Of a stretch of DNA of 64,000 nt, positions 23,213 through 31,911 are shown one piece after another. Position 1 is the stretch's first letter. Each line of letters opens with the position of its first letter. The translations under genes were made by a program, and so were the position numbers. The notes under the pieces are model-generated. The model was not told the origin of the DNA and did no database searches. It was given only the letters and a program-made list of their open reading frames with translations. Source of the DNA: Planobispora longispora (GTDB lineage Bacteria; Actinomycetota; Actinomycetes; Streptosporangiales; Streptosporangiaceae); NCBI RefSeq assembly GCF_016863135.1, contig NZ_BOOH01000036.1:62001-126000 (forward strand), given 5' to 3'.

Positions 23213-24514
23213 TCAGGCCGACAGCCCGAGATCCTGGAAGGCCGTCAGGACGCGGGCGATGGCGGCGGCGCCCTCCTGGAGCTCCGCCGCCGTGACCGAC
23301 AGCGCCGGGCGGAGCCGTACCGACCGCTCGCCGCAGGGCAGGACCAGCACGCCCTCGTCCTCCCTGAGCGCGGCCACCAGCCTGTCGCGCTCCCCCCGGT
23401 CCGGGAGGTCGAACGCGCACATCAGACCGCGGCCCCGGACGTTCTCCACCAGCTCGGGGAAGGTCGCCTGGATTTTCAGCAGGGCGGCGAGGAGCTCCCC
23501 GCCCAGCTCGCCCGCGCGCTGGATCAGCCCGTCACGCTCGACGATCTCCAAGATCCGGCGGGAGCGGACCATGTCCACCAGTCCGCCGCCCCAGGTGGAG
23601 TTGATCCTGCCGCTCACCCGGAACACGTTCTCCGGCACCAGGTCCACCCTGCGGCCGGCCATGACGCCGCCCACCTGCACCTTCTTGGCGAAGGCGACCA
23701 CGTCGGGGCGGAGTCCGAGCTGCTGGTAGGCCCAGGGGGAGCCGGTCGTGCCGCCCCCCGTCTGCACCTCGTCCATGACGAACAGCGCGTCGTGCTCGTG
23801 GCAGAGGCGCTCCATGGCCTGGAGGAACTCCGGACGCATGTGGTTGTCGCCGCCCTCCCCCTGGATGGGCTCGGCGATGAAGCAGGCGATGTCGTGCGGG
23901 TGCCGTTCGAAGGCCGCCCGCGCCTGGGCGAGGGCCCGCTCCTCGGCGGCCTCGACGTCCCCGAAGTGGATGGCCGGCACCTCGACGCGGGGCCAGTCGA
24001 ACTTCGGGAACCGGTCGGTCTTGACCGGGTCGGTGTTGGTCAGCGAGAGGGTGTAGCCGCTGCGGCCGTGGAAGGCGCGGGTGAGGTGGAGCACCTTCAT
24101 GCCGAGCTCCGGGGAGCGGCCGGCCGCGGCGTTGCGGCGGCTCTTCCAGTCGAAGGCGCATTTGAGCGCGTTCTCCACAGCCAGCGCGCCGCCTTCGACG
24201 AAGAACAGGTGCGGCAGTTCCGGATCGCCGAGCACGCGCGTGAAGGTCTCGACGAAGTCGGCGAGGTGGGTGGTGTAGAGGTCCGAGTTGGCGGGCTTGT
24301 TCGCGGCGACCTCGCCGAGCAGGGCGAGGAAGTCCGGATCGTCGTCGAACGGGTTCACGCCGAGCGGCGCGGAGGCGAAGAAGGTGTAGAAGTCCAGGTA
24401 GCTGCGGCCGGTACGGGCGTCGACGAGCCGGGAGCCCCGGCTCCGTTCGAGGTCGAGAACCAGCCGGTAGCCGTCGACGAGCAGGTGGCGAGCGAGGCGG
24501 CCGTGCACGTCCAT
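23213..24514 (-). CDS. lat: L-lysine 6-transaminase
   Basis: The 433-residue class III PLP aminotransferase transfers the epsilon-amino group of lysine to 2-oxoglutarate, giving allysine/piperideine-6-carboxylate. This is the first step of lysine catabolism to 2-aminoadipate and, in some actinomycetes, of beta-lactam precursor supply. LYTTHLADFVETFTRVLGD, VEGGALAVENALK and WPRVEVPAIHFG are lat-specific; MDEVQTGGGTTG and AFAKKVQVGG (Lys about 273, the Schiff base) mark the cofactor site. GGAGGGGAC precedes the ATG. No piperideine-6-carboxylate dehydrogenase or beta-lactam gene lies nearby, so a catabolic role is likelier. Confidence 0.93.
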   Translation of the reverse strand: MDVHGRLARHLLVDGYRLVLDLERSRGSRLVDARTGRSYLDFYTFFASAPLGVNPFDDDPDFLALLGEVAANKPANSDLYTTHLADFVETFTRVLGDPELPHLFFVEGGALAVENALKCAFDWKSRRNAAAGRSPELGMKVLHLTRAFHGRSGYTLSLTNTDPVKTDRFPKFDWPRVEVPAIHFGDVEAAEERALAQARAAFERHPHDIACFIAEPIQGEGGDNHMRPEFLQAMERLCHEHDALFVMDEVQTGGGTTGSPWAYQQLGLRPDVVAFAKKVQVGGVMAGRRVDLVPENVFRVSGRINSTWGGGLVDMVRSRRILEIVERDGLIQRAGELGGELLAALLKIQATFPELVENVRGRGLMCAFDLPDRGERDRLVAALREDEGVLVLPCGERSVRLRPALSVTAAELQEGAAAIARVLTAFQDLGLSA

Positions 24515-24590
24515 GTCCCCTCCGCGGTGAGTCGGACAAACGATTCTCCGTCAGAAGCACATCTACCCGTAGACATTACGCGTGTATAGC

Positions 24591-24609
24591 TCTTCTCAAG
24601 AAGATTTTT
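24591..24609. promoter_or_regulatory. TCTTCT-CA-AGAAGA palindrome followed by T5
   Basis: A perfect 6-bp-arm palindrome sits in the 257-bp divergent region between lat and the M20 gene, 77 bases from the lat start. The following T-run makes a weak terminator or attenuator on the plus strand possible, but the position better suits an operator (Lrp/AsnC regulators often control lat). Confidence 0.4.
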
Positions 24610-24771
24610 CGACAGTGACGGCGGGAGGCACCCCGGCCCTCCGGAAGATCACCACGAGCGGGTCACAACGGGGCCGCGCCCGGTTATCGTGCACTCAGCG
24701 CCACAAGCCACATAACTCCTGCAAAACACACATCAGCGCCTACAAGCCAGCAAGGCTGGAGGAATACCCCC

Positions 24772-25971
24772 ATGTCTCTCCGTGAATCCGCCGCCGACAT
24801 GCGCGACGAGCTGGTCCGGCTCCGCCATGCCCTGCACCGCGAGCCCGAGCTCGGCCTCGACCTGCCCCGCACCCAGGAGAAGGTGCTGACCGCCCTGTCG
24901 GGGCTCCCCCTGGAGGTACGGCTCGGCGAGCGGCTGAGCTCGGTCACCGCGGTGCTCCGGGGCGCGCTGCCCGGCCCGACCGTGCTGCTCCGCGGCGACA
25001 TGGACGCCCTGCCCGTCTCCGAGCGCGGCGGCGCGGAGGTCACCTCCCAGCTGGACGGCCGGATGCACGCCTGCGGTCACGACCTGCACACCACCATGCT
25101 CGCCGGGGCGGCCCACCTGCTGGCGGCCCGGCGCGACCGGCTCGCCGGGAACGTCGTCTTCATGTTCCAGCCCGGCGAGGAGGGACACCTCGGCGCGAAG
25201 TTCATGATCGAGGAGGGCGTGCTGGACGCGGCGGGCGAGCGCCCGGTCGCGGCCTACGCCCTGCACGTCATCAGCTCGGTGCTCCCGCAGGGCGTGTTCA
25301 TCACCAGAAGCGGGCCGATCATGGCCGCCGCCGACACCTTCATCGTCACCGTGCGCGGCGCGGGTGGACACGGCTCGGCCCCGCACCGCGCCAAGGACCC
25401 GATCCCGGCCGCGTGCGAGATGGTCCTCGCGCTGCAGACCATGGTGACGCGCGGCTTCGACGTGTTCGACCCGGTGGTCGTCACCGTCGGCAGCTTCCAC
25501 GCCGGGACGACCGACAACGTGATTCCGGAGGAGGCCAGGTTCGAGGTCACGATGCGGTCGTTCTCCACCGCCTCCCACGAGCGTGTCCGGGAGCGCGCGG
25601 TCACCGTGGTCGAGGGCATCGCGGCGGCCCACGGCCTCGACGTGGAGACCTCCTTCCCGATGAGCTACCCGGTCACCGTCAACAACGGGGCCGAGGCCGA
25701 CTTCGTCGGGGCGACCGTCCGCGAGGTCTACGGCGAGGGGCGGTTCGTCACGGCGCCGCAGCCGTTCACCGGCGCGGAGGACTTCTCCCTCGTGTGCAAC
25801 GAGATCCCCTCGGCGTTCGTGGCGCTCGGCGCCTGCCCCTCGGACCTCGACCCGGCCCAGGCCGCCTACAACCACGCCCCGGAGGCGCGCTTCGACGACG
25901 CCGTCCTCCCGGACGGGGCCGCCCTGTACGCCGAGCTCGCCGCCCGCCGCCTGGGCCTGGCCGCGGGGTAG
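24772..25971 (+). CDS. M20 family amidohydrolase (N-acyl-amino-acid/hippurate hydrolase type)
   Basis: The 399-residue cytoplasmic metallo-enzyme cleaves the amide bond of N-acylated amino acids. LRGDMDALPVSE (about 78-89), HACGHDLHT (98-106), GEEG (about 138-141) and HVISSVLPQG (about 163) are the metal-binding and catalytic segments of the IAA-amino-acid/hippurate hydrolase branch. The dimerisation domain is about 185-300. GGAGG lies 8 bases before the ATG. It is divergent from lat. The substrate cannot be fixed; release of amino acids from N-acyl conjugates is the family role. Confidence 0.9.
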   Translation: MSLRESAADMRDELVRLRHALHREPELGLDLPRTQEKVLTALSGLPLEVRLGERLSSVTAVLRGALPGPTVLLRGDMDALPVSERGGAEVTSQLDGRMHACGHDLHTTMLAGAAHLLAARRDRLAGNVVFMFQPGEEGHLGAKFMIEEGVLDAAGERPVAAYALHVISSVLPQGVFITRSGPIMAAADTFIVTVRGAGGHGSAPHRAKDPIPAACEMVLALQTMVTRGFDVFDPVVVTVGSFHAGTTDNVIPEEARFEVTMRSFSTASHERVRERAVTVVEGIAAAHGLDVETSFPMSYPVTVNNGAEADFVGATVREVYGEGRFVTAPQPFTGAEDFSLVCNEIPSAFVALGACPSDLDPAQAAYNHAPEARFDDAVLPDGAALYAELAARRLGLAAG

Positions 25972-25981
25972 CCCGGACGGC

Positions 25982-26362
25982 TCAGGCCGCGGGGGTGATC
26001 CGGATGGCGACGGTCCCCCGGCTCCCCCTGCGGAGCTTGCTGCCGAGGATGACCAGCCGGCCCTGCAGGCCGTACTTCCTCCTCAGGAGACCGCGCGCCC
26101 GCTCGGCCTCCTCGGCCGAGAGGATCTCCGCCCGGCCGGCGACCGCCTCGCCGCGCTCGTTGCCCCGCAGGTCGCACGCCCTCAGTGTGACCTGCGGGTT
26201 GTTGCGGATCCGCTTGACCTTGCCGGCGGAGACGGGGGTCCAGATCACCAGGGCCTCGCCGTCCGGGGCGGCCCAGACGGCGGTCGGGACCGCCGCGCCG
26301 TTCTTGCGGAAGGTCGTCACGGAGACGTACGGCTCGGCGGCCAGTTCCGGGATGCTCGTCAT
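25982..26362 (-). CDS. PPOX-class F420-dependent oxidoreductase
   Basis: The 126-residue split-barrel protein has PELAAEPYVSVTTFRKNGAAV and TPVSAGKVKRIRNNPQVTLRACD segments, the pattern of deazaflavin (F420)-binding reductases of actinobacteria. The ATG at 26362 is used; the frame extends to a TTG at 26371 without better support. TAGGGT ends 8 bases upstream, so a leaderless message is likely. The substrate is unknown. It shares orientation with the hemolysin III gene 37 bases upstream. Confidence 0.85.
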   Translation of the reverse strand: MTSIPELAAEPYVSVTTFRKNGAAVPTAVWAAPDGEALVIWTPVSAGKVKRIRNNPQVTLRACDLRGNERGEAVAGRAEILSAEEAERARGLLRRKYGLQGRLVILGSKLRRGSRGTVAIRITPAA

Positions 26363-26399
26363 GAGCGGCAACCCTACGCCCCGGGCCGCGGGCGGCGTC

Positions 26400-27074
26400 C
26401 TACGAGGCCGCGTAGACCACCAGGGACACCGCGACGTACTGCACCAGGTAGGCGGCGAGGGTGAAGGCGTGGAAGACCTCGTGGAAGCCGAACCACCGGG
26501 GTGAGGGGTCCGGGCGGCGCAGGCCGTACACCACGCCGCCGGCCGTGTAGAGCAGGCCGCCCACGATGACCAGGACCACCGCCGCCACGCCCGCGCCCTC
26601 CATGAGCTGGGGCAGCACGAACACGGCCGTCCAGCCGAGGGCGATGTAGAGGGCGGTGGACAGCCAGCGGGGCGCGCCGAGCCAGAACACCCGGAACAGC
26701 ACCCCGGCGATCGCGCCGGTCCAGATCACGGACAGGACCACCACGCGGGCCGCGCCGTCCAGCGCGAGCAGCGCGAACGGGGTGTAGGTGCCCGCGATGA
26801 TCAGATAGATGTTGGCGTGGTCGAGGCGGCGCAGCACACCCTCCAGACGCGGGGAGAGCGTGCCGCGGTGATAGGTGGCCGAGATGCCGAAGAGCAGGCC
26901 CGAGGTGATCGCGTAGATCGCGGCGGCGAGCCGCGCCTGGAGCGTCGGGCCCAGCGCGACGAGGACGAATCCGGCGATGAGCGCGACGGGCAGCGCTCCG
27001 GCGTGCAGCCAGCCGCGCAGGCGCGGCTTGATGGACATCGGGAGCGACACCCTCTCCGCAGCTGTGATGGTCAT
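26400..27074 (-). CDS. Hemolysin III / PAQR-family integral membrane protein
   Basis: The 224-residue protein has seven membrane helices. The ATG at 27074 is chosen because upstream codons encode an Arg-rich non-conserved stretch that crosses an operator-like dyad. ATYHRGTLS (about 78-86) and RRLDHANIYLIIAGTYTPF (about 95-113) with the C-terminal FGFHEVFHAFTLAA hold the metal-binding Ser/His/Asp/His set of the PAQR superfamily. These act as lipid hydrolases or membrane-stress proteins in bacteria; true haemolysis is not implied. The promoter region carries a nested 33-bp dyad. Confidence 0.92.
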   Translation of the reverse strand: MTITAAERVSLPMSIKPRLRGWLHAGALPVALIAGFVLVALGPTLQARLAAAIYAITSGLLFGISATYHRGTLSPRLEGVLRRLDHANIYLIIAGTYTPFALLALDGAARVVVLSVIWTGAIAGVLFRVFWLGAPRWLSTALYIALGWTAVFVLPQLMEGAGVAAVVLVIVGGLLYTAGGVVYGLRRPDPSPRWFGFHEVFHAFTLAAYLVQYVAVSLVVYAAS

Positions 27075-27076
27075 GA

Positions 27077-27109
27077 ACCTACGGTAGCGTAAGTTACGTC
27101 TGCGTAGGT
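27077..27109. promoter_or_regulatory. 33-bp nested dyad upstream of the hemolysin III gene
   Basis: The outer arms ACCTACG/CGTAGGT (27077-27083, 27103-27109) and the inner arms CGTAA/TTACG (27088-27092, 27094-27098) share one centre at 27093. It begins 2 bases upstream of the start codon. It has the size and symmetry of a TetR-type operator, and no tetR gene is adjacent. Confidence 0.6.
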
Positions 27110-27225
27110 TGTGACTTTTCCTACATTGCCCCGTCCGGAGAGGCGTCTCCGCCCGGGGTCCCCGACGCCGTGGCGGCCGGGGGCGAGCCGGGCGGCCGGT
27201 CACCGGGGAGGCGATCGGCGGGAGT

Positions 27226-28830
27226 TCAGAGGGAGTTCAGGAAGCGGGCCGCGACGGGCAGGGCGGTCGCGGCGCCGCCGCCCCCCTGCTCCACCAGGAC
27301 GGCGAAGGCCGTGCCGTCGCGGTACCCGATGAACCAGGCGTGCTCCGCGGTCCCCGTCCCGGTCTCGATCTCGGCGGTGCCCGTCTTGCCCGCCGTGCCC
27401 TCGGGGAGGGTCACGCCGGAGGCCGTTCCCTCGGTGACCACGGCCCGCATCATCGCCCGCAGCCCCTCGGCCACGCCCGGCGGGAGCGCGACCTCGTCAC
27501 CCTCCTGCTTCTGGCGCTCCATCATGCTGGGCTGGCGCCAGACGCCGCTCTCCGCGGCGGCGGCGACCAGGGCCATGCAGAGCGGGCTGGCCAGCACCGA
27601 GTTGTGGCCGATGGCGTCGGAGGCCAGCTCGTTGTTGTCCGCGTGCCGGCCGATCTTGCAGGTGGTCGCCGGGACCGCGAGCTCCTTGTTGAAGCCGAAC
27701 GACTCGGCGGTCCTCATCAGGCCGCCGTCCTGCAGTTTGGCGACCGCCTGCTCGACGAAGGTCGTGTTGCACGAGACCGCGAAGGCGCGGGTCAGCGTGA
27801 CGCCTTCCGCCGCGGTGACGGTCGAGGCGTTGCGGAACGGGTGCCCGCCCGGGGGCGTGTAGGCGGACGGGCAGGACAGCGGGGAGTCGGGGGCGAGCCC
27901 CGCCGACAGCAGGGCCGCGGCGGTGACCACCTTGAACGTCGAGCCGGGCGGGTACAGGCCGAGGAAGGCGTTCCGGCCGCCCAGCCGGTCGGCGACCGCG
28001 AGGACCTCGCCGGTGCCGGAATCGACGGCGACGATCGCGGCGGGGCGCTCCACCCCGTCCAGCGCCCTGGCCGCCGCCGCCTGGACCGTGCGGGAGAAGG
28101 TGGTGACGACCTTCCTGCCCGGCTTCGACGGCTTCTCCAGGAGCCGCTGGACCTCGCCGGCGGGCGTGACGGCCTCCAGGGCGAGCCCGTCGGCGCCCTC
28201 GGCGGCGTTCCCGGACAGTCCCCCCGCGAGCAGCTTCAGATAGTTCTCGGCGCCGCTGTCGTGCGGGAACCGCTCCTTGGAGCGGGTGACCAGCCCGGCG
28301 GGTTCGGCGGGGAGGTCCCTGAGCCGGAGCCGTCCGCCGTCCTTGAGCGCGGGGTGCAGGGTCTCCGGGGCCCACGCCACCCGCCATCTGCCGTCCCTGA
28401 CCACCAGCTTCAGCGCCGAGAAGAACGGCCACGCCCCCAGCTCCTCGACCTGCCGGACGCCCTGGAAGGGCATCTCGGCCGCCTGCTCACCCTGGAAGGT
28501 GATCGTTCCCGGCGTGAGCGCCAGCGACTCGATGCCCAGCTCCTGGCTGAAGGCGTGGTGCCGCTCGATGAAGTCGTCGGGCGCGTCGACCACGAGACGG
28601 TCCATGGCGGCCAGGTCGGCGCCTTCCCAGGCCGTCAGGTAGGCCCGGGCCACATCCTCCGCGCCGGCGTCCGGGCCCGCGGGGACGGCGGGATCGTCCG
28701 CCTCTCCCTGGACGGCCGGAGCGGCCGGGCTCCCGTCCCTGGACTCGGCCGGCCTGGTCAGGGCGTAGACGCTGCCACCGACGATGGCGAGAACCACGAT
28801 GAGGAGCGCGAGGACCGGTCGGGTGCGCAT
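27226..28830 (-). CDS. Penicillin-binding transpeptidase with an NTF2/MecA-N-like domain
   Basis: The protein has 534 residues: an N-terminal membrane anchor (about 5-24), an NTF2-like MecA-N domain (about 60-165), a linker domain and a transpeptidase domain (about 255-534). It has STFK (about 299-302), SCN (about 352) and KTG (about 481), so it is catalytically complete. It cross-links peptidoglycan on the outer face of the membrane. The domain order resembles the class B PBP3/PBP2a group, members of which often have low beta-lactam affinity. GGGAG precedes the start. It is divergent from the methyltransferase-like gene across 56 bases. Confidence 0.9.
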   Translation of the reverse strand: MRTRPVLALLIVVLAIVGGSVYALTRPAESRDGSPAAPAVQGEADDPAVPAGPDAGAEDVARAYLTAWEGADLAAMDRLVVDAPDDFIERHHAFSQELGIESLALTPGTITFQGEQAAEMPFQGVRQVEELGAWPFFSALKLVVRDGRWRVAWAPETLHPALKDGGRLRLRDLPAEPAGLVTRSKERFPHDSGAENYLKLLAGGLSGNAAEGADGLALEAVTPAGEVQRLLEKPSKPGRKVVTTFSRTVQAAAARALDGVERPAAIVAVDSGTGEVLAVADRLGGRNAFLGLYPPGSTFKVVTAAALLSAGLAPDSPLSCPSAYTPPGGHPFRNASTVTAAEGVTLTRAFAVSCNTTFVEQAVAKLQDGGLMRTAESFGFNKELAVPATTCKIGRHADNNELASDAIGHNSVLASPLCMALVAAAAESGVWRQPSMMERQKQEGDEVALPPGVAEGLRAMMRAVVTEGTASGVTLPEGTAGKTGTAEIETGTGTAEHAWFIGYRDGTAFAVLVEQGGGGAATALPVAARFLNSL

Positions 28831-28886
28831 ACGGTTTCTCCCAACGATGTCCCCTCGGATATATCAGAGAAAAGAGGATCAAAGGG

Positions 28887-29735
28887 ATGGCCAGGCGGGA
28901 ACCACAGGAGCCGATGCCGGGCCGTTATCCGGTGACCTTCGGCGAGGTCGATCTGCTGCGGGACCTGGACCGGTCCTCCGGCTGGGTGATCTCCAAGGAC
29001 GGCGTGCCGCAGTCCTACGTCGATCTGGACGACCCCACCTATCTCGACTTCGAGTACGTCCAGCTGATGGCCGACGTGATCGACCTGCTGGACGAGGGGC
29101 CCCTGGACGTCGCGCACATCGGCGGCTGCGCCTGCACCCTGCCCCGCTACGTCGCGGCGACCCGCCCCGGCTCCCGGCAGATCGTCGCCGAGCCCGACGG
29201 CGCGCTGGTCCAGCTCGTCCGCGACCAGCTCCGGCTGAAGTCCGTGCCCCGGCTCAAGGTCAGGATCCTCGACGGCCGCACCGCCACCACCGGGCTCCAC
29301 GACGCCTCGGCCGACCTGCTCGTACTGGACGCCTTCAGCGGCGCGACGATGCCCATCGACCTGGCCACCCGGGAGTACATGGGGGACGTGGCCCGGGTCC
29401 TGCGCCCGGCCGGGACCCTGCTGGTCAACATCGCCGACGGCAAGGGGCTGGCCTTCGCGCGACGGGTGCTCGCCACGATCAGGGCCACCTTCCCCCACGT
29501 GGCGCTGCTGGCCGAGCCCGGGGTGCTGCGCGGCCGCAGGTTCGGCAACCTCATCGTCGCCGCCTGCCGCACCGGGCTCCCCCTCGACGGCATGGCCCGC
29601 AAGGCGGCGGGCGGCCTCACCCAGGCCCGTTGCGTGCACGGCGACGACCTGGGCAGGTTCATCGCCGGGGCTCCGCCGCTGAACGACGGCGACCCGGTCG
29701 TCATCCCGGTCCCGCCGCCCGCCGTGTTCGGCTGA
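28887..29735 (+). CDS. Spermidine-synthase-like Rossmann protein
   Basis: The 282-residue protein has the nucleotide-binding fold of spermidine synthases and fused methyltransferases. VAHIGGCACTLPRYVAATRP (about 75-94) replaces the usual GGGDG loop, and VLDAFSGATMP (about 147-157) is the acidic segment after strand 5. The canonical polyamine-site DTSDP motif is missing, so true spermidine synthase activity is doubtful; many actinobacterial relatives are uncharacterised. AGAGGATCAAAGGG precedes the ATG. Confidence 0.8.
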   Translation: MARREPQEPMPGRYPVTFGEVDLLRDLDRSSGWVISKDGVPQSYVDLDDPTYLDFEYVQLMADVIDLLDEGPLDVAHIGGCACTLPRYVAATRPGSRQIVAEPDGALVQLVRDQLRLKSVPRLKVRILDGRTATTGLHDASADLLVLDAFSGATMPIDLATREYMGDVARVLRPAGTLLVNIADGKGLAFARRVLATIRATFPHVALLAEPGVLRGRRFGNLIVAACRTGLPLDGMARKAAGGLTQARCVHGDDLGRFIAGAPPLNDGDPVVIPVPPPAVFG

Positions 29736-29894
29736 CCGGCGGCACACGGACCACCGACCGCCGCTCCCCGCCCTCGGCCGACCGCGCGACGCGGACCACC
29801 GCCCGCCGCGCGTGCGAGACGCCTCGGTGCCGCGGGGCGGGCGCCCGGCCCCGGCCTCGGGCGGGACCTGGTTGAGGCCTCCGAGGCGGGAGGC

Positions 29895-29932
29895 GGGGAG
29901 GCTTACTCAGGCGGGGGCTCACTCAGGCGGGG
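29895..29932. repeat. Short tandem repeat of ACTCAGGCGGGGGCT type at the kinase stop
   Basis: Two copies of a 15-base unit lie back to back, the second including the stop codon of the histidine kinase on the minus strand. It is the only structure in the 187-bp gap between two convergent genes. Confidence 0.5.
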
Positions 29933-31686
29933 GCCGGGACCCAGGCCCGCACCCGGGTGCCCGCGCCCGGCGTGCTCGACAGCTCCAGAGCGCCGCCGAG
30001 CGCGCTCAGCCGGTCGGCCAGCGGCCCGAGCCCCCGGCGGCCGGTGGCGGCCAGGTCGAAGCCCTTGCCGTCGTCCGACACCACGGCCTGGAGCCGGCCG
30101 CCGTCGTGCGTCAGCCGTACCTCGATCCGGGAGGCCGAGGCGTGCTTGAGCGCGTTGGCGAGCGCCTCGCTCGCGGTGAAGTAGAGCGCGCCCTCGACCT
30201 GGTCGGGGAAGCGTCGCGCGCGCAGTCCGGCGTCGGCGGTCACCGTGGTCGTCACCGGCAGCCGCGAGCAGCGCTCCTCGACCGCCTCGACCAGCCCGCC
30301 CTGGCTGAGCACGGACGGGTGGATGCCCGCCGCGAGCTCTCTCAGGTCGGTCAGCGTCTGCCGGGCCTGGTCGCGCAGGAGGGTGAGCGTCTCCGGCCGG
30401 GCGCCGGTCGCCCTGGCCAGTTCCAGACCCGCGATGAGCGCGACGAGCTGCTGCTGCACGCCGTCGTGGATGTCGCGCTCGATCCGCCGCCGCCCGGCCT
30501 CCTCGGCGTCGACCAGCCGGGCGGCCAGCGCGACGCTCTGGATGGCCAGCCCGACGGGGACGGCCAGCGCGCCGAGCTGCCGCCGGTCCTCGGCGGTGAA
30601 GCGCCCGGCGAGCTTGGGCCCGCAGGCGATGTGCCCCAGCCCCGCGGGGACCGTGAGCACCGCCTCGCCGTTCTCCTCCCCCGCCGTCAACCGGGTGCCG
30701 TCGGGGAGCACGACGGCGGCCCACCGGGTCTCCAACCCGGCGCGTACGGCGCCCGCCAGCCGCCCGAGCTGCTCGACCGGCTCCGCCTCCTCCAGCTCCG
30801 GCCCGATCTCGGTCAGCAGCTCGTCCACCGTCGGCCGCAGGTCGAAGACCAGGAAGAACCGTGACCCCCTGATTCCCACCCGGATGTCGAGGAGGTTGTG
30901 CCGGAACACCGACGCGGCGATCACCGCGGGCAGGGCGGTCATGACCGCCATGACTCCGATCATCCGGCCCAGGGCGTGCTGCGTCTCGCCGGAGACCACC
31001 ATCAGGACGAAACTGCCCAGCGTGACCGTCTGGCCGACGATCATCAGGCCCAGCAGGCGGCGCTCGGCGGCGGTGGCCCGCCGCAGGCGCAGGACGAGGG
31101 AGACCAGTACCGCCACGCCCATCAGGTAGGCCACCACCTGCCCCAGGCTGCCCATGATGATCGCGGCCAGCGCCGCCGGCCCGCTGAGGCCGAGCGGGTT
31201 GCCGAACGGAAAGGGCTCGTAGGCCGCGTCCGGGCTCAGCAGGATGCCCAGCCAGTAGACGGCGATCGCCACCCCGCCGAGCCATGCTCCCGCCCGCCAG
31301 CGCCGCGAGGGCAGGCGCCCGTCGGGGAAGAGCAACGGGATGAAGATCCAGCTCAGGCCGTAGAAGACCGGGAAGAGGGAGAGCAGGACGACCCCGGCGA
31401 CGGCCGCCGGACCACGGTCGCCGAGATGGAGCAGGAGCCCGAAGCCGAGGGCCCCGAGTCCCAGGCAGTCGGCGGTGGCCAGCAGCAGCCAGCCGTAGGC
31501 GTTGTCGGGGCGGCGCGTCGCGATCAGCCAGCCGATGGACGGCAGGAAGAGGCAGCCCGCGGCGAACAGCCACTGGCTGGCGGGGACGGGGAAGCCGGTC
31601 TCCATGATCGCGCCGGCGACCATTCCGGCCGCGGCCGCTCCCGCCATCGACGCGGCGAGCGGACGGGCCAGAGCCGAGGATGCCAT
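29923..31686 (-). CDS. NarL-class sensor histidine kinase, orphan
   Basis: The protein has 587 residues from the ATG at 31686; the frame is open far upstream, but that part is antisense to the beta-lactamase-like gene. Six to eight hydrophobic helices occupy about 1-270, a GAF-like region about 290-395, then RRIERDIHDGVQQQL (about 397-411) with the phospho-acceptor His403. The ATPase domain (about 495-587) has ALANALKHA and DDGKGFD and ends GAGTRVRAWVPAPA. The HisKA_3 type normally pairs with a LuxR-type response regulator, but none is adjacent. The stand-alone LuxR at 22956 lacks a receiver, so it is not the partner. Confidence 0.88.
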   Translation of the reverse strand: MASSALARPLAASMAGAAAAGMVAGAIMETGFPVPASQWLFAAGCLFLPSIGWLIATRRPDNAYGWLLLATADCLGLGALGFGLLLHLGDRGPAAVAGVVLLSLFPVFYGLSWIFIPLLFPDGRLPSRRWRAGAWLGGVAIAVYWLGILLSPDAAYEPFPFGNPLGLSGPAALAAIIMGSLGQVVAYLMGVAVLVSLVLRLRRATAAERRLLGLMIVGQTVTLGSFVLMVVSGETQHALGRMIGVMAVMTALPAVIAASVFRHNLLDIRVGIRGSRFFLVFDLRPTVDELLTEIGPELEEAEPVEQLGRLAGAVRAGLETRWAAVVLPDGTRLTAGEENGEAVLTVPAGLGHIACGPKLAGRFTAEDRRQLGALAVPVGLAIQSVALAARLVDAEEAGRRRIERDIHDGVQQQLVALIAGLELARATGARPETLTLLRDQARQTLTDLRELAAGIHPSVLSQGGLVEAVEERCSRLPVTTTVTADAGLRARRFPDQVEGALYFTASEALANALKHASASRIEVRLTHDGGRLQAVVSDDGKGFDLAATGRRGLGPLADRLSALGGALELSSTPGAGTRVRAWVPAPA

Positions 31687-31911
31687 AGCAGGCAGGGTGC
31701 CCCTCCACGGGATCCGCCGTCCATGAGGTTGTCCGCACATTCGGTGCAGTTTGCCGCACCCCGCAAGACGGGGGTTCGCCGGGTACCCCGCCGTGCCGGC
31801 GGTTCCTAGATTCGGAGAAGGCGGGAGGATCCGGAACCCCCGCCCCGCAGACCCTCGCAGAACCTTGTAGAACCTCGGACCCCCATCGACCGCAACCGCA
31901 GGGAGCCTCAT

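Noticed and set aside
23213-24514. Beta-lactam biosynthesis cluster marked by lat
   Set aside because: No ACV synthetase, isopenicillin synthase or other pathway gene nearby.
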